Shown: positions 49,926-59,056, numbered from the stretch's first letter. The stretch: 64,000 nt of DNA from Alphaproteobacteria bacterium (GCA_023898745.1 CP060237.1:124001-188000), one strand, 5' to 3'. Notes: a model not told the origin generated them from the letters alone. A program made the numbers and translations.

Positions 49926-51128
49926 ATGAGACGAGTATATGAAAAGCTTGTATTAGAGCATTTTAAACACCATGAACAAATGCTATTTCTTGTTGGACCA
50001 AGACAAGTAGGCAAAACAACCATTGCAAAAAATTGCCAGAAAAGTTTTAAAGAATCCATTTATCTCAACTACGATATCATAAAAGATAGAAATAAAATTT
50101 TATCAGGACAAGACTTTATTGAAGACATATTTCCACTATCAATATTGAGAGAAAAAAAACCTCTAATTATTTTTGATGAAATCCATAAATATAAAGATTG
50201 GAAAAACTATCTCAAAGGATTTTACGATCAATATAACAAGGATTATCATATTTTAGTTACAGGAAGTGCAAGATTAGATATATACAAATCTGGTGGCGAT
50301 AGTCTTATGGGTCGATACTTTCAATATCGCATACATCCACTTTCAACAAGAGAAATTTTAGATCCTGCAACCGAAATTATTCAACCGCCTAAAAAAATTG
50401 ATAGCACAAATTGGAGCAACTTATATAAGTTTGGAGGGTTTCCAAATCCATTTTTACAAAACAATCAAAGTTTTTCTAATAAGTGGCAAAATTTAAAGCA
50501 TCGGCAACTTTTTTTTGATGATATACAATCTATAAGCGCCATAAAAGACATTCAGCAAATGGAGGTATTGTCTGAATTATTGCGTTATCAAGCTGGGCAA
50601 CTTTTAAATCGAACGAATCTAGCGAAAAAGATACAGACTACAGCGCAAACGGTTGGAAGATGGGTTGATATATTAGAGCGCTTTTATTTTTGTTTTTCTG
50701 TGAAGCCATGGCATAAAAACATAGCGCGCAGCCTTATTAAAGAGTCAAAATTATACATGTGGGATTGGTCAATTGTTGAATCTGAAGGCGCAAAATTTGA
50801 AAACTTTCTCGCCTCTCATTTATTAAAAGCTGTTCACTTATGGGAAGATTTAGGAAAGGGTGCATTTGAGTTATTTTATATACGAGACAAGCATAAAAAA
50901 GAAGTAGATTTTTTGGTAACAAAAAACAAGATGCCTTGGCTCCTTGTCGAAGCGAAACTCAATGGAAATGAACGATTATCATCAAATTTACTATATTTTC
51001 AAAATCAGATCCATGCCGAGCATGTTTTGCAAGTTGCATTCAATGTAGATTATGTGAATAAATCCTGTTTTGAAGTAAACACACCTTTGGTTGTTCCAGC
51101 AAAAACCTTTTTATCTGAGCTTGTGTAG
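49926..51128 (+). CDS. AAA_14/DUF4143 ATPase (second copy)
   Basis: A 400-residue member of the same family as 36586-37737, with low similarity to it. AAA part: FLVGPRQVGKTTIAKNC (Walker A), LIIFDEIHKYKDWKNYL (Walker B), ILVTGSARLDIYKSGGDSLM followed by GRYFQYRIHPLS. C-terminal DUF4143 domain: FELFYIRDKHKKEVDFLVTK and WLLVEAKLNGNERLSS (E-x-D and E-x-K nuclease-like residues). No Shine-Dalgarno is seen; instead a palindromic operator-like site touches the start codon, suggesting autoregulation or regulation by a dimeric repressor. Confidence 0.85.
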   Translation: MRRVYEKLVLEHFKHHEQMLFLVGPRQVGKTTIAKNCQKSFKESIYLNYDIIKDRNKILSGQDFIEDIFPLSILREKKPLIIFDEIHKYKDWKNYLKGFYDQYNKDYHILVTGSARLDIYKSGGDSLMGRYFQYRIHPLSTREILDPATEIIQPPKKIDSTNWSNLYKFGGFPNPFLQNNQSFSNKWQNLKHRQLFFDDIQSISAIKDIQQMEVLSELLRYQAGQLLNRTNLAKKIQTTAQTVGRWVDILERFYFCFSVKPWHKNIARSLIKESKLYMWDWSIVESEGAKFENFLASHLLKAVHLWEDLGKGAFELFYIRDKHKKEVDFLVTKNKMPWLLVEAKLNGNERLSSNLLYFQNQIHAEHVLQVAFNVDYVNKSCFEVNTPLVVPAKTFLSELV

Positions 51129-51181
51129 AAAATTAAAATCACTATAATATTAAGTAAGAGAAACGCTATTGATACGAAAAA

Positions 51182-52213
51182 ATGTTTACGATATTCTCAA
51201 TTCTAGCATCTTCCTCATTCTTAGACTGGAGAACTAGACCGCAGACTGTACAATCAAACATTAACGAAGCGCTTGAGGGTTTAGCGCGAAACGAGTGTTC
51301 TACATGGGGGCTGCATAATGGAAGAGATTGGCCTTATTCCATGGTTGAAATAAATGAGTTTGAACTTATTAGATCGATAATCAATAATGCTCCACACAAT
51401 CAAACAGACTTCTGGATTTTGGAAATCGGCGCAGGTGATTGTCAATGGGGAAAAGCATTTGAAATATTTGCTCTTGATAAGAAAGAAGATTTGAGAGATG
51501 GAATACGTGTACACATTGTAAGTGTAGGTGGAGAAAATATTCCACACGTAAAACAAACACAGTCTTTTTGCACAAGATATAATTTTGGCTGTTTCAAAGT
51601 AGAAGAGTTTGAAGCTGAATTTCAAGCAAAAAATTTTCATTTACAGGATAGTGTAGACTTCATTATTTCTCACTACTGTTTCCGTCACCTAGTAGATCCC
51701 ATAGGCACATATATTCAAGCTTATAACTTATTGCGTCCCAAAACTGGGATAATGTTAACGGATGGATTCTTAATCAAAACATCCGATCCAAACGCCTCGT
51801 CCAATGATTTGCTTAAATTAATGCTCATGAATACAGGCGTGCCTTTTGTAATGCATGTGCCTTATGGAGGTGGCCCAAACTGCTTAAATCATTTTTTGAT
51901 CTTAAAACAAGACGAAAAACCATTAAAAATACCTCTCAACTACTGCGCGCAACCTAACGATTCTGACCTTCTAACGTTTACCTGGGCAGGGCAAGAATAT
52001 ACAACGCATTATATAAAAACTGAAAATTGGAAAACAATAAAACCAGAAATGCTGCGCCGCAGGACCCACTATAGAGGGCCTATGAAATTGCCAATCCAAA
52101 ACTACTATCCGGCTACGGAAGAAGCAGAAGCCTTATTTGACTTTTTATGGCCATTAATTGAGCTCGAACTAAAGAAAAGAGAGCTGCCACCAAAAGAAGA
52201 TGGTGTTTTTTAA
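51182..52213 (+). CDS. Exported SAM-dependent methyltransferase-like protein
   Basis: A 343-residue protein with a class I methyltransferase core. FWILEIGAGDCQWGKAFEIF is motif I (SAM-binding E-x-G-x-G-x). DSVDFIISHYCFRHLVDPIG is motif II/IV. It is followed by AYNLLRPKTGIMLTDGF. The N-terminus MFTIFSILASSSF is a short hydrophobic leader; a TGA three codons upstream excludes a longer start. Methyltransferases are normally cytoplasmic, so an exported one would be unusual and could be an effector. The substrate is unknown. Confidence 0.65.
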   Translation: MFTIFSILASSSFLDWRTRPQTVQSNINEALEGLARNECSTWGLHNGRDWPYSMVEINEFELIRSIINNAPHNQTDFWILEIGAGDCQWGKAFEIFALDKKEDLRDGIRVHIVSVGGENIPHVKQTQSFCTRYNFGCFKVEEFEAEFQAKNFHLQDSVDFIISHYCFRHLVDPIGTYIQAYNLLRPKTGIMLTDGFLIKTSDPNASSNDLLKLMLMNTGVPFVMHVPYGGGPNCLNHFLILKQDEKPLKIPLNYCAQPNDSDLLTFTWAGQEYTTHYIKTENWKTIKPEMLRRRTHYRGPMKLPIQNYYPATEEAEALFDFLWPLIELELKKRELPPKEDGVF

Positions 52214-52335
52214 TTTTCAATCAACTCTCATACACCTTACTTTAGCGCCGCTTCATCACAGCATAACAACCGGATTGCATAATTTCAGCTGAGTCAATAA
52301 TTTTTACGAAAAATTTCAAGAAATAATAGATAACC

Positions 52336-52398
52336 CGCCTTCGTAGCGCAGCAATCACGTCGTAGCTAAATTTTGCCTTCAGCAAAATTAGCGAAGAT
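52336..52398. repeat. Second palindromic repeat type
   Basis: The palindrome TAAATTTTGCCTTCAGCAAA followed by ATTA at 52367-52390, then GCGAAGATGG, matches the copy at 12608. The CGCCTTCGTAGCGCAGC part is its left arm. It lies in the roughly 375-base gap that also holds tRNA-Leu; I see nothing else there. Confidence 0.5.
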
Positions 52399-52401
52399 GG
52401 A

Positions 52402-52487
52402 TGGTACCCCCAGGGAGACTCGAACTCCCACATCCTTGCGAACAGTAGATTTTGAGTCTACCGCGTCTACCATTCCGCCACAGGGGC
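52402..52487 (-). tRNA. tRNA-Leu(CAA)
   Basis: A class II tRNA. The acceptor GCCCCTG pairs with TGGGGGT (with wobbles). D-arm GGCGGAATGGTAGACGC, anticodon stem and loop GTAGACTCAAAATCTAC (anticodon CAA), variable arm TGTTCGCAAGGATG, T-arm GGGAGTTCGAGTCTCCC. A 3' CCA is encoded. Confidence 0.95.
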
Positions 52488-52588
52488 ACATACTGTATTC
52501 TTAGGAATTTTTCATGATTTGTCAATGTTGATTTAATCAAATAAAAGAATTATACTTCCTTTGTAAGCAAAAAACTCAGATAATTACT

Positions 52589-53776
52589 ATGTTTTTTTTA
52601 TTTTCTTCCACGCCTGATCAGGGTAAGATTGGATCCAATGTCATGCATGTTGAGACTGTATTTCACGAATTTTGCGTTATTGCACCTGATGCCCCTTTTT
52701 ACCTCAAGTGGGGTCAAAACGAAAACCCAAAGGAGCAAAAATTATCCCCGCTCACGCTGAGTTTTCTAGCCTCCACTCTCATCCCTGTCTCTGATGTGGT
52801 GCACAGTACGATTGATCCAAAAAGCTTATTTACAAATGTCATTATGGCAACAAGCATCACTCTGATGGTTTGTGCACATAATTACATATTCAGCCATCCA
52901 ATCTGCACAACAGATACGCTACTATCTATACTAATACACTTTTCAACTCTAAAATTTTCAGTATCTATGCTTTCAGCTTTTGCTTTAATATATCCTCTTT
53001 ATAACTCTACTCCCCATCACGCTAACTTGATGCTTGATACTTACAATCAAGAGGGAGATAAATCTAAGACTCACGCATACAAATTAAATGTAGCTTCTAC
53101 AGACCATATACAAGCTCCAGATTCTAAAACTATTAGAATAACAACATTTGCTGCCTTTAATTATTCTGACAGACCTCAGGAAGTATATAACTTTCTTAAT
53201 GCACATGGACTTTCTAACCCATTAACGATCGCTATAACAAAATGGTTTTTGCAAAAAATGGGCTACGCAACAATGCGTGAAAAATACGAAGCATGTGCAG
53301 GAGAAGGGGGTATTGCAATTATAACGGCCGGAAATGAAGCAAACAAAAATTTTTTAACAGTAGCTCCTGATTCAGCAGTCGCCGAAGATAAGCGCTCTAT
53401 TGCTAAAGATTCTGTATATGGAAAACATGTAATAATTATTGGGCCATGGTATGATCATTTAGGCGTTAGCTTAACAAAACGCGAATCTATCGATCACAAT
53501 ATTCAATTTGTAAGGTGCCCAAGTTTTATATACTTTGAGGGACAACCGGAAAATGGAACCTCCCCTGCAGCAGCTAGAGCTGCAAAATTTATCACACTAT
53601 TAATTGAAGCATACATAGAAAAATTCCCTACCAAATCAAGATCTCAAATAATAGATGACTGCATAGCAATAACTATGAAACGCGCAAGAAACAATGATAA
53701 TTGCGGTCTCGAGCTACCTAATGCTAAAACAGGTGAATCTTTTTCACAGTTAATAGATGCTTATTTCTCTTCATAA
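52589..53776 (+). CDS. Exported subtilase-like protein with incomplete catalytic triad
   Basis: A 395-residue protein with a short leader (MFFLFSSTP). The C-terminal half carries the subtilisin landmarks: IAIITAGNEANKNFL (oxyanion-hole Asn in A-G-N) and ENGTSPAAARAAKFITLLIE (catalytic Ser in G-T-S-x-A-A). In the N-terminal half I cannot find the canonical D-(T/S)-G and H-G-T motifs; instead two to three hydrophobic stretches occur (FTNVIMATSITLMVCA, LLSILIHF). It may be a degenerate S8-type protease, a pseudoprotease, or one with displaced Asp/His. It stands alone between tRNA-Leu and clpB. Confidence 0.55.
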   Translation: MFFLFSSTPDQGKIGSNVMHVETVFHEFCVIAPDAPFYLKWGQNENPKEQKLSPLTLSFLASTLIPVSDVVHSTIDPKSLFTNVIMATSITLMVCAHNYIFSHPICTTDTLLSILIHFSTLKFSVSMLSAFALIYPLYNSTPHHANLMLDTYNQEGDKSKTHAYKLNVASTDHIQAPDSKTIRITTFAAFNYSDRPQEVYNFLNAHGLSNPLTIAITKWFLQKMGYATMREKYEACAGEGGIAIITAGNEANKNFLTVAPDSAVAEDKRSIAKDSVYGKHVIIIGPWYDHLGVSLTKRESIDHNIQFVRCPSFIYFEGQPENGTSPAAARAAKFITLLIEAYIEKFPTKSRSQIIDDCIAITMKRARNNDNCGLELPNAKTGESFSQLIDAYFSS

Positions 53777-53839
53777 TTCTTTATTTCTTAACGCTTTTTG
53801 TTCTAATAATAATATATAAAGTTGCAACACCTTTATAAG

Positions 53840-56326
53840 ATGGAACTCACACAAAAAGCCCAAGATTATGTTTCAAAAGCACGCATTTCTGCACTTGAAT
53901 ATCAGAACCCGTCTGCAAAACCGATTCATCTTTTATACGCTATCTTAAACGAAAATGATGCGATCATGTTGCAGATTTGTGAGCTCACGCACACAGATCC
54001 AAAGGCGTTGATGGCAAGAGTTAAAGAAGATATTCAAAAAGAGCCTACGATATCTGGCGATGCGCAAGTAAATTTTGACACTTCATTCACGCACTTGTTA
54101 GATCAAGCGATGGTTATCGCCAAAGGTGAACAATTTGTTTCTGTGATTTCCTTAATACGCGCTTTATTCGCAAGATTAAGGCCTTTATTTGAATCTATGA
54201 ACTTAACAGAGCTTAAATTCAAAGGCGCAATTGATGTGCTTTCAAAAGGCAAACTTGCTACAAGTCGCAATTTCGAAGAAACGGTCAACACATTAGGGCG
54301 CTTTGCCAAAGACCTCACAAAACTTGCAGAAGCAAATAAAATTGACCCAGTTGTAGGGCGTGATGATGAAATCAGACGTGTGGTGCAAATCTTGTTGCGC
54401 AGAACCAAAAATAACCCGATATTAATTGGTGATCCAGGTGTAGGAAAAACCGCCATTGCTGAAGGGCTTGCAGTACGAATTGTGCAAGGTGATGTTCCAG
54501 AATTGTTAAAAGATGTGCGCATTTATTCACTCGATTTGGGCGCGTTGGTTGCGGGCACACAATATCGTGGTGAGTTCGAAGAGCGTTTAAAATCTGTCAT
54601 CAATGAACTTGAACAACAAGGCGATAAAGTTGTCTTGTTTATTGATGAATTACATACACTTGTCGGCGCAGGCTCTGCTCAAGGAAGCATGGATGCATCC
54701 AATATGCTTAAACCAGCCCTAGCAAGAGGTCAGTTAAGAAGTATTGGCGCAACAACATTAGATGAATATCGCCAATATATTGAGAAAGACCCTGCCCTTG
54801 CGCGTCGTTTCCAACCTCTCTATATTAACGAACCATCTGTTGAAGATGCAATTTCTATTTTGCGTGGCCTAAAAGAGCGCTATGAATTGCACCATGGTGT
54901 GCGCATTTCAGATGTTGCAATTGTAAAAGCTGTAGAGTTGTCACACAGATATATTTCAGATCGATTCTTGCCAGATAAAGCTATTGACTTGATTGACGAA
55001 GCTGCCAGCCGCGTACGTGTTCGTATGAGCTCAAAACCTGAAGAATTAGACAAACTCACACGACAAGTGCGTCGTATGCAAATTGAAAAAGAAGCGCTTA
55101 TGAAAGAGCCGGAATTAAAAGATCGCCTTGAAGAACTCAAAAAAGAACTTCAAGAAATGGGTGAAAAACTTTTATATCAAGAAAAAGCATGGGAAGCCCA
55201 ACAAGGCTCCATTCAAAAAGTCAAAACTCTTAAAAGTGAAATTGATGATCTAAAATCTGAGGCTGAAAAACTCCAAAGATCTGGCGCGGATTTATCCAAA
55301 GCAGGAGAAATCATGTACTCCATTCTTCCAAAAAAAGAAGCGGAACTAAAGAAATTATTGGAAGATCATCCAACAGCCACAGAAAAAGTTACAGAAAATG
55401 ATATTGCTTATGTTGTATCTCGCTGGACAGGTATTCCTGTGGAAAAAATGCTTTCCGATGAAACAGAAAAACTTATCGAAATGGAAAACATTTTAGCTAA
55501 AAAAGTGATTGGTCAAAAAGAAGCTGTAAAATCTGTAAGTGATGCAATAAGACGTTCACGCGCAGGTATTCAGGATCCGAATAAACCCATTGCAAACTTC
55601 TTATTCTTAGGTCCAACAGGTGTAGGAAAAACCGAATTGTGCAAAATACTGGCGGAGTTTTTATTTGACGATCAAGACAATATTGTACGCATTGATATGT
55701 CTGAATATATGGAAAAACACTCTATCTCACGCTTGATAGGATCGCCCCCTGGATATGTCGGATTTGAGCAAGGTGGTGAATTAACAGAACGCATCAGACG
55801 TCGCCCTTATAGCGTTGTCTTATTTGATGAAATTGAAAAAGCACATCCTGATGTGTTTAACTTACTGCTACAAGTATTTGATGATGGTCGTTTAACTGAT
55901 AGTCACAAAAACACCGTGGATTTCAGAAACACGATTATTGTCATGACATCCAACATAGGCGCGCGTTATCTTATTGATGCAGATATTGTGGATGAAAATG
56001 TTAAAAACAGTGTTTTAGATGAATTAAAAGGATTCTTTAGACCGGAGTTTTTAAACCGTATTGATGAAATTGTAATGTTCGAGCGCCTGCAAGAAGAGGA
56101 AATTTATCAAATCACAGAACTTGAATTAAAGAAATTGCAAGATCGCTTGAAAACAAAAGATATTACGATTAATTACAATGAAGCAACTGTAAAAAAATTA
56201 GCAAAAGAAGGATACGACCCTGTTTATGGTGCCCGCCCATTGAAACGGTTAATTCAAAAAACTGTAGAAAATGAATTGGCGATGAAGATTATTAAAGATC
56301 CAAATCAGAAGGTATTTGCGATTTAA
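53840..56326 (+). CDS. clpB: Chaperone ClpB (Hsp100 disaggregase)
   Basis: An 828-residue protein from ATG 53840 (METQ-type start MELTQKAQDYV); a TTG six codons upstream is possible. N-domain, then NBD1 with GDPGVGKTAIAEGLA (about residue 197) and VVLFIDELHTLVGAGSAQGS. A coiled-coil M-domain (residues about 400-510, EELKKELQEMGEKLLYQEKA) is followed by NBD2 with GPTGVGKTELCK (about 591), SEYMEKHSISRLIGSPPGYV and FFRPEFLNRIDEIV. The VGRDDEIRRVVQILLRRTKN and GIRISD-type segments and the full M-domain favour ClpB over the T6SS-specific ClpV. It is slightly shorter than typical ClpB (about 860). Confidence 0.93.
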   Translation: MELTQKAQDYVSKARISALEYQNPSAKPIHLLYAILNENDAIMLQICELTHTDPKALMARVKEDIQKEPTISGDAQVNFDTSFTHLLDQAMVIAKGEQFVSVISLIRALFARLRPLFESMNLTELKFKGAIDVLSKGKLATSRNFEETVNTLGRFAKDLTKLAEANKIDPVVGRDDEIRRVVQILLRRTKNNPILIGDPGVGKTAIAEGLAVRIVQGDVPELLKDVRIYSLDLGALVAGTQYRGEFEERLKSVINELEQQGDKVVLFIDELHTLVGAGSAQGSMDASNMLKPALARGQLRSIGATTLDEYRQYIEKDPALARRFQPLYINEPSVEDAISILRGLKERYELHHGVRISDVAIVKAVELSHRYISDRFLPDKAIDLIDEAASRVRVRMSSKPEELDKLTRQVRRMQIEKEALMKEPELKDRLEELKKELQEMGEKLLYQEKAWEAQQGSIQKVKTLKSEIDDLKSEAEKLQRSGADLSKAGEIMYSILPKKEAELKKLLEDHPTATEKVTENDIAYVVSRWTGIPVEKMLSDETEKLIEMENILAKKVIGQKEAVKSVSDAIRRSRAGIQDPNKPIANFLFLGPTGVGKTELCKILAEFLFDDQDNIVRIDMSEYMEKHSISRLIGSPPGYVGFEQGGELTERIRRRPYSVVLFDEIEKAHPDVFNLLLQVFDDGRLTDSHKNTVDFRNTIIVMTSNIGARYLIDADIVDENVKNSVLDELKGFFRPEFLNRIDEIVMFERLQEEEIYQITELELKKLQDRLKTKDITINYNEATVKKLAKEGYDPVYGARPLKRLIQKTVENELAMKIIKDPNQKVFAI

Positions 56327-56340
56327 CCGCTTGTGAAACT

Positions 56341-56419
56341 TGTCATCACCAGATTTGCTTGCAAATCGTGGTGATCCATTATAGATTGCCACGCGCTCTA
56401 AAGAGCGCTCGCAATGACG
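56341..56419. repeat. Dispersed palindromic element, full copy
   Basis: TGTCATCACCAGATTTGCTT and GCAAATCGTGGTGATCC, then GATTGCCACGCGCTC and GCTCGCAATGACG. It is between convergent clpB and beta-barrel genes. Confidence 0.8.
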
Positions 56420-56431
56420 CCCCGCTGCAAC

Positions 56432-57016
56432 TTAATAAAAATAACTCGCCGTTACACAAATTTCATGACTTTTTGTATTTAATTTTTCTTGAATGAAATA
56501 CTTATTCGTTGATCCGTAAGGGTGTTGAGGAGTTGTATAACTTTCAACTCGCATACCCCAATCAGCGCTAGGAAAATCCGTCAAAAATGGAATATTTCTT
56601 TCCCCAACAAGAGTTCTAACGTCATGATAAATATACTTTATACCAACGCAAAGCTTATCTTTAAAGGCCCAATCTACACTTGCGTTTGCGCCAAACGCTC
56701 CCGAAGCTGCATTCAGAATTGCTTGCCCCGAGCATGTCCATTTTCCTATAGAGGAAGGATATGTGTAACTTATATTAGGTCCAAATTCCCATGCTTTTTT
56801 TCCCTTATAAACATGCTCCGCTGTTAACCCAACATACCATCTATCATTAAACTGATAGCCGGTCACCATCTCCATCGACACCCCTCGTGTTGTTAGATAG
56901 AAATTAAAATCTGGCAATCTCCACCCTTTCCAAACGAGTGGCTCGACTGCAAAATCACCTCTCGATAAATTTTTAAACGCTGCATAAGCGAAGGACCATG
57001 TTGTTGCACTTAACAC
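56432..57016 (-). CDS. Beta-barrel-like C-terminal half of a split exported metallopeptidase
   Basis: The 194 residues from GTG 57016 show outer-membrane-type strands (GVSMEMVTGYQFNDRWYVGL, GPNISYTYPSS, LCVGIKYIYHDVRTLVG) and end in an aromatic strand, ICVTASYFY. The same reading frame continues upstream without a stop for 48 more codons (ITKRDIEAGSILSLVLSATT precedes the strands) to the TAA that ends gene 57161-57883. The two therefore look like one ORF of about 483 codons cut by a single stop. No ribosome-binding site supports a separate start at 57016. Confidence 0.55.
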   Translation of the reverse strand: MLSATTWSFAYAAFKNLSRGDFAVEPLVWKGWRLPDFNFYLTTRGVSMEMVTGYQFNDRWYVGLTAEHVYKGKKAWEFGPNISYTYPSSIGKWTCSGQAILNAASGAFGANASVDWAFKDKLCVGIKYIYHDVRTLVGERNIPFLTDFPSADWGMRVESYTTPQHPYGSTNKYFIQEKLNTKSHEICVTASYFY

Positions 57017-57160
57017 AAGAGACAGTATACTCCCGGCTTCGATATCTCTTTTGGTAATGCCAAAATCTCTCTCTTTGTAATGCTTGACTATTTTAGCAAT
57101 ATCGCCGTTATCTTTCTTGTCTTCATTATTGCTATTTTTTTGCTCTCTCGATTCAGGTGC

Positions 57161-57883
57161 TTAACTATAATGAAAAGCCCCTAACTTATTCATGACATAA
57201 TCAACCGCATAGAGAATGTGTCCGTTTTTGTGAAAGATAATATCAGCAATGGATTGCGCCAAACGCATTTCGTTATTCAAACCCGCCATATCGGAATATA
57301 ATAAATCACCTCTTTTATAATCCCAATAAAACCTATTTGCTTCGTCCCACTTTTCAAAATTATCAACATTCAAATCACTATCTTTCCAAATAGGCTTCGT
57401 GTACGCTCCTTCCGACCATTTTAAAAAATTAAAAAATCTTGAAATATAAATTCCATAAGCGTAGTTTGTTTCAGCCTTCTTCTCTGAATAAGCGTTATAG
57501 TGATAAGGTATATTTAAAGAACTTTTTGCGCGGGCATGCCCAAACTCATGGTAAACAATACTGTTTATACGAGCAAAATGCTCATGGGGACCGCTGTATA
57601 GAAAAAGATATAAAAATTTAACCACAGCAGAAGCTTTTTCAGCTGAAATCCACTCGGTTGAGTCCTTATCATCAAAAGGCGTTACTATATAATCCACAAA
57701 CATATCACCTAATTTTGTGGACAGCTGCATTAGGCTCAGCGGCCCATGTATCATCGCTTCATTTGAGTTAAATGCACGCTCCATATAGCCTGGCGTTACT
57801 GTAAATGCCCTTACAAGCTTTGCCCTTTTCTCTTCTTTTTTATCCGCAGGGGCTTTTGCGTCAAGCGCGAACCAAAATAACAT
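57161..57883 (-). CDS. Exported HExxH metallopeptidase-like N-terminal half (interrupted by a stop codon)
   Basis: A 240-residue protein. ATG at 57883 directly follows an in-frame TAA and a GGAGTG ribosome-binding site, so its leader is only MLFWFALDAKA before the charged PADKKEEK. A zinc site is visible: INSIVYHEFGHARAKSS (HEFGH at 112-116). GLNNEMRLAQSIADI follows at 201-215, with a Glu that could be the third ligand. The frame ends at TAA 57161-57163, but the following codons in the same frame encode a membrane/beta-barrel part. The exact peptidase family was not recognised. Confidence 0.6.
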   Translation of the reverse strand: MLFWFALDAKAPADKKEEKRAKLVRAFTVTPGYMERAFNSNEAMIHGPLSLMQLSTKLGDMFVDYIVTPFDDKDSTEWISAEKASAVVKFLYLFLYSGPHEHFARINSIVYHEFGHARAKSSLNIPYHYNAYSEKKAETNYAYGIYISRFFNFLKWSEGAYTKPIWKDSDLNVDNFEKWDEANRFYWDYKRGDLLYSDMAGLNNEMRLAQSIADIIFHKNGHILYAVDYVMNKLGAFHYS

Positions 57884-57934
57884 TTACACTCCAAAAAAAA
57901 CCACTTCTATTTTTCACACCTTAATCCTTAAAAA

Positions 57935-58846
57935 TCAACTAAAAGATAGTTTTAATAAATCATCATGTAATGTTTTTATATCCCCAGCATTTGTATCAAT
58001 TTGCAAAACTGCATCACTTAACTTCTGTCCATTAATATTCATTGCGCTGACATTTTTGCCCACGATATACCCTTCTTTGCCATTCATATATAAAGATGCG
58101 AATCTGGATTTTTCTTTTACATCTTCAACCAAAACTGTTCCAGGACTATCAATAAAACTTGATACCAATCGAACTTTAACTTTCTTTTCTAACGCCTTTC
58201 GCGCAGCATTTTCTTGCAAAACTTTCGCTCCGCATTTCGATAACTGAAACATCTCATCATAAGTTAAATAATCCAACCTCTGTGCTGTTGGAATGATCTT
58301 AGGATCACTTGTATACACCCCTTCAACATCAGAATAGATCTGACATTCATCTGCCTGTAGATAATGAGCTAATTCCACAGCTGTTAGATCAGACCCTCCG
58401 CGACCTAATGTCGTAATAACACCATCTTTTGAAACACCTTGAAATCCTGCCACAACAGGTATAAAATCTTCACGCACACTTGCCAACAACTTTCCTGTTG
58501 GAATATCTGCAATTTCTGCATGCGTTGGTGTAGCGCTTGTGATAATTGGCACTTCATATCCTAAAAATGATTTGGGCTTCATACCATGCTTTTGCAGAGC
58601 TAAGGAGAAAAGCCCAACAACCACTTGCTCGCCCGTAGATAAAACTAAATCATGGAATGATGTTTTTTGATCACCTTCAAAATGACTGAGTTGATCCTCC
58701 AACCGATTTGTTGTGTTGAAGGCAGCTGATACAACCACCACAACCTTATGATGTTGCATAAGCTTTTTCACAATAGCCACGCAGCGCTCAACACGTCTGA
58801 TATTGGCTACAGATGATCCACCGAATTTTGCAACAATGAGTGACAC
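57935..58846 (-). CDS. lysC: Aspartate kinase, short form with reduced regulatory region
   Basis: A 303-residue aspartokinase (Asp to aspartyl-4-phosphate), first step to diaminopimelate, lysine and threonine. Kinase-domain motifs are complete: IVAKFGGSSVANIRRVE, VVVVSAAF, STGEQVVVGLFSLALQ, TTLGRGGSDLTAVELAHYL and YSDVEGVYTSDPKIIPTAQR, then YDEMFQLSKCGAKVLQ. Only about 60 residues follow the kinase domain, whereas usual enzymes have two ACT domains and 400 or more residues. Feedback control by lysine or threonine is thus probably reduced. It stands alone. Confidence 0.88.
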   Translation of the reverse strand: MSLIVAKFGGSSVANIRRVERCVAIVKKLMQHHKVVVVVSAAFNTTNRLEDQLSHFEGDQKTSFHDLVLSTGEQVVVGLFSLALQKHGMKPKSFLGYEVPIITSATPTHAEIADIPTGKLLASVREDFIPVVAGFQGVSKDGVITTLGRGGSDLTAVELAHYLQADECQIYSDVEGVYTSDPKIIPTAQRLDYLTYDEMFQLSKCGAKVLQENAARKALEKKVKVRLVSSFIDSPGTVLVEDVKEKSRFASLYMNGKEGYIVGKNVSAMNINGQKLSDAVLQIDTNAGDIKTLHDDLLKLSFS

Positions 58847-58910
58847 GTAAAGTTATCGTTTTATGCTCTTCGCAATTATAGCATCTATTCTAAGCGCATG
58901 CGAACATATT

Positions 58911-59009
58911 TCATCATCCTGAGGAATTCTGTCATGGCGAGCGAAGCGTGGCCATCCATGGATCACCACATCTCGCCTTCGCTAAAGCTACGGCGGATTC
59001 GTGATGACG
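58911..59009. repeat. Dispersed palindromic element, extended copy
   Basis: TCATCCTGAGGAATTCTGTC, then ATGGCGAGCGAAGCGTGGCC and GGATCACCACATCTCGCCTT, ending GGCGGATTCGTGATGACG. It is nearly identical over its length to the copy at 59834-59930. Confidence 0.85.
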
Positions 59010-59056
59010 CGTTTATATTTTTACCCCCATAATACACTTTCCGATTAACAATAATA

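Noticed and set aside
53840..56326. ClpB considered as ClpV (TssH), the T6SS sheath recycling ATPase.
   Set aside because: NBD1, M-domain and spacing match general ClpB, and it is 5.5 kb from the sheath gene with unrelated genes between.
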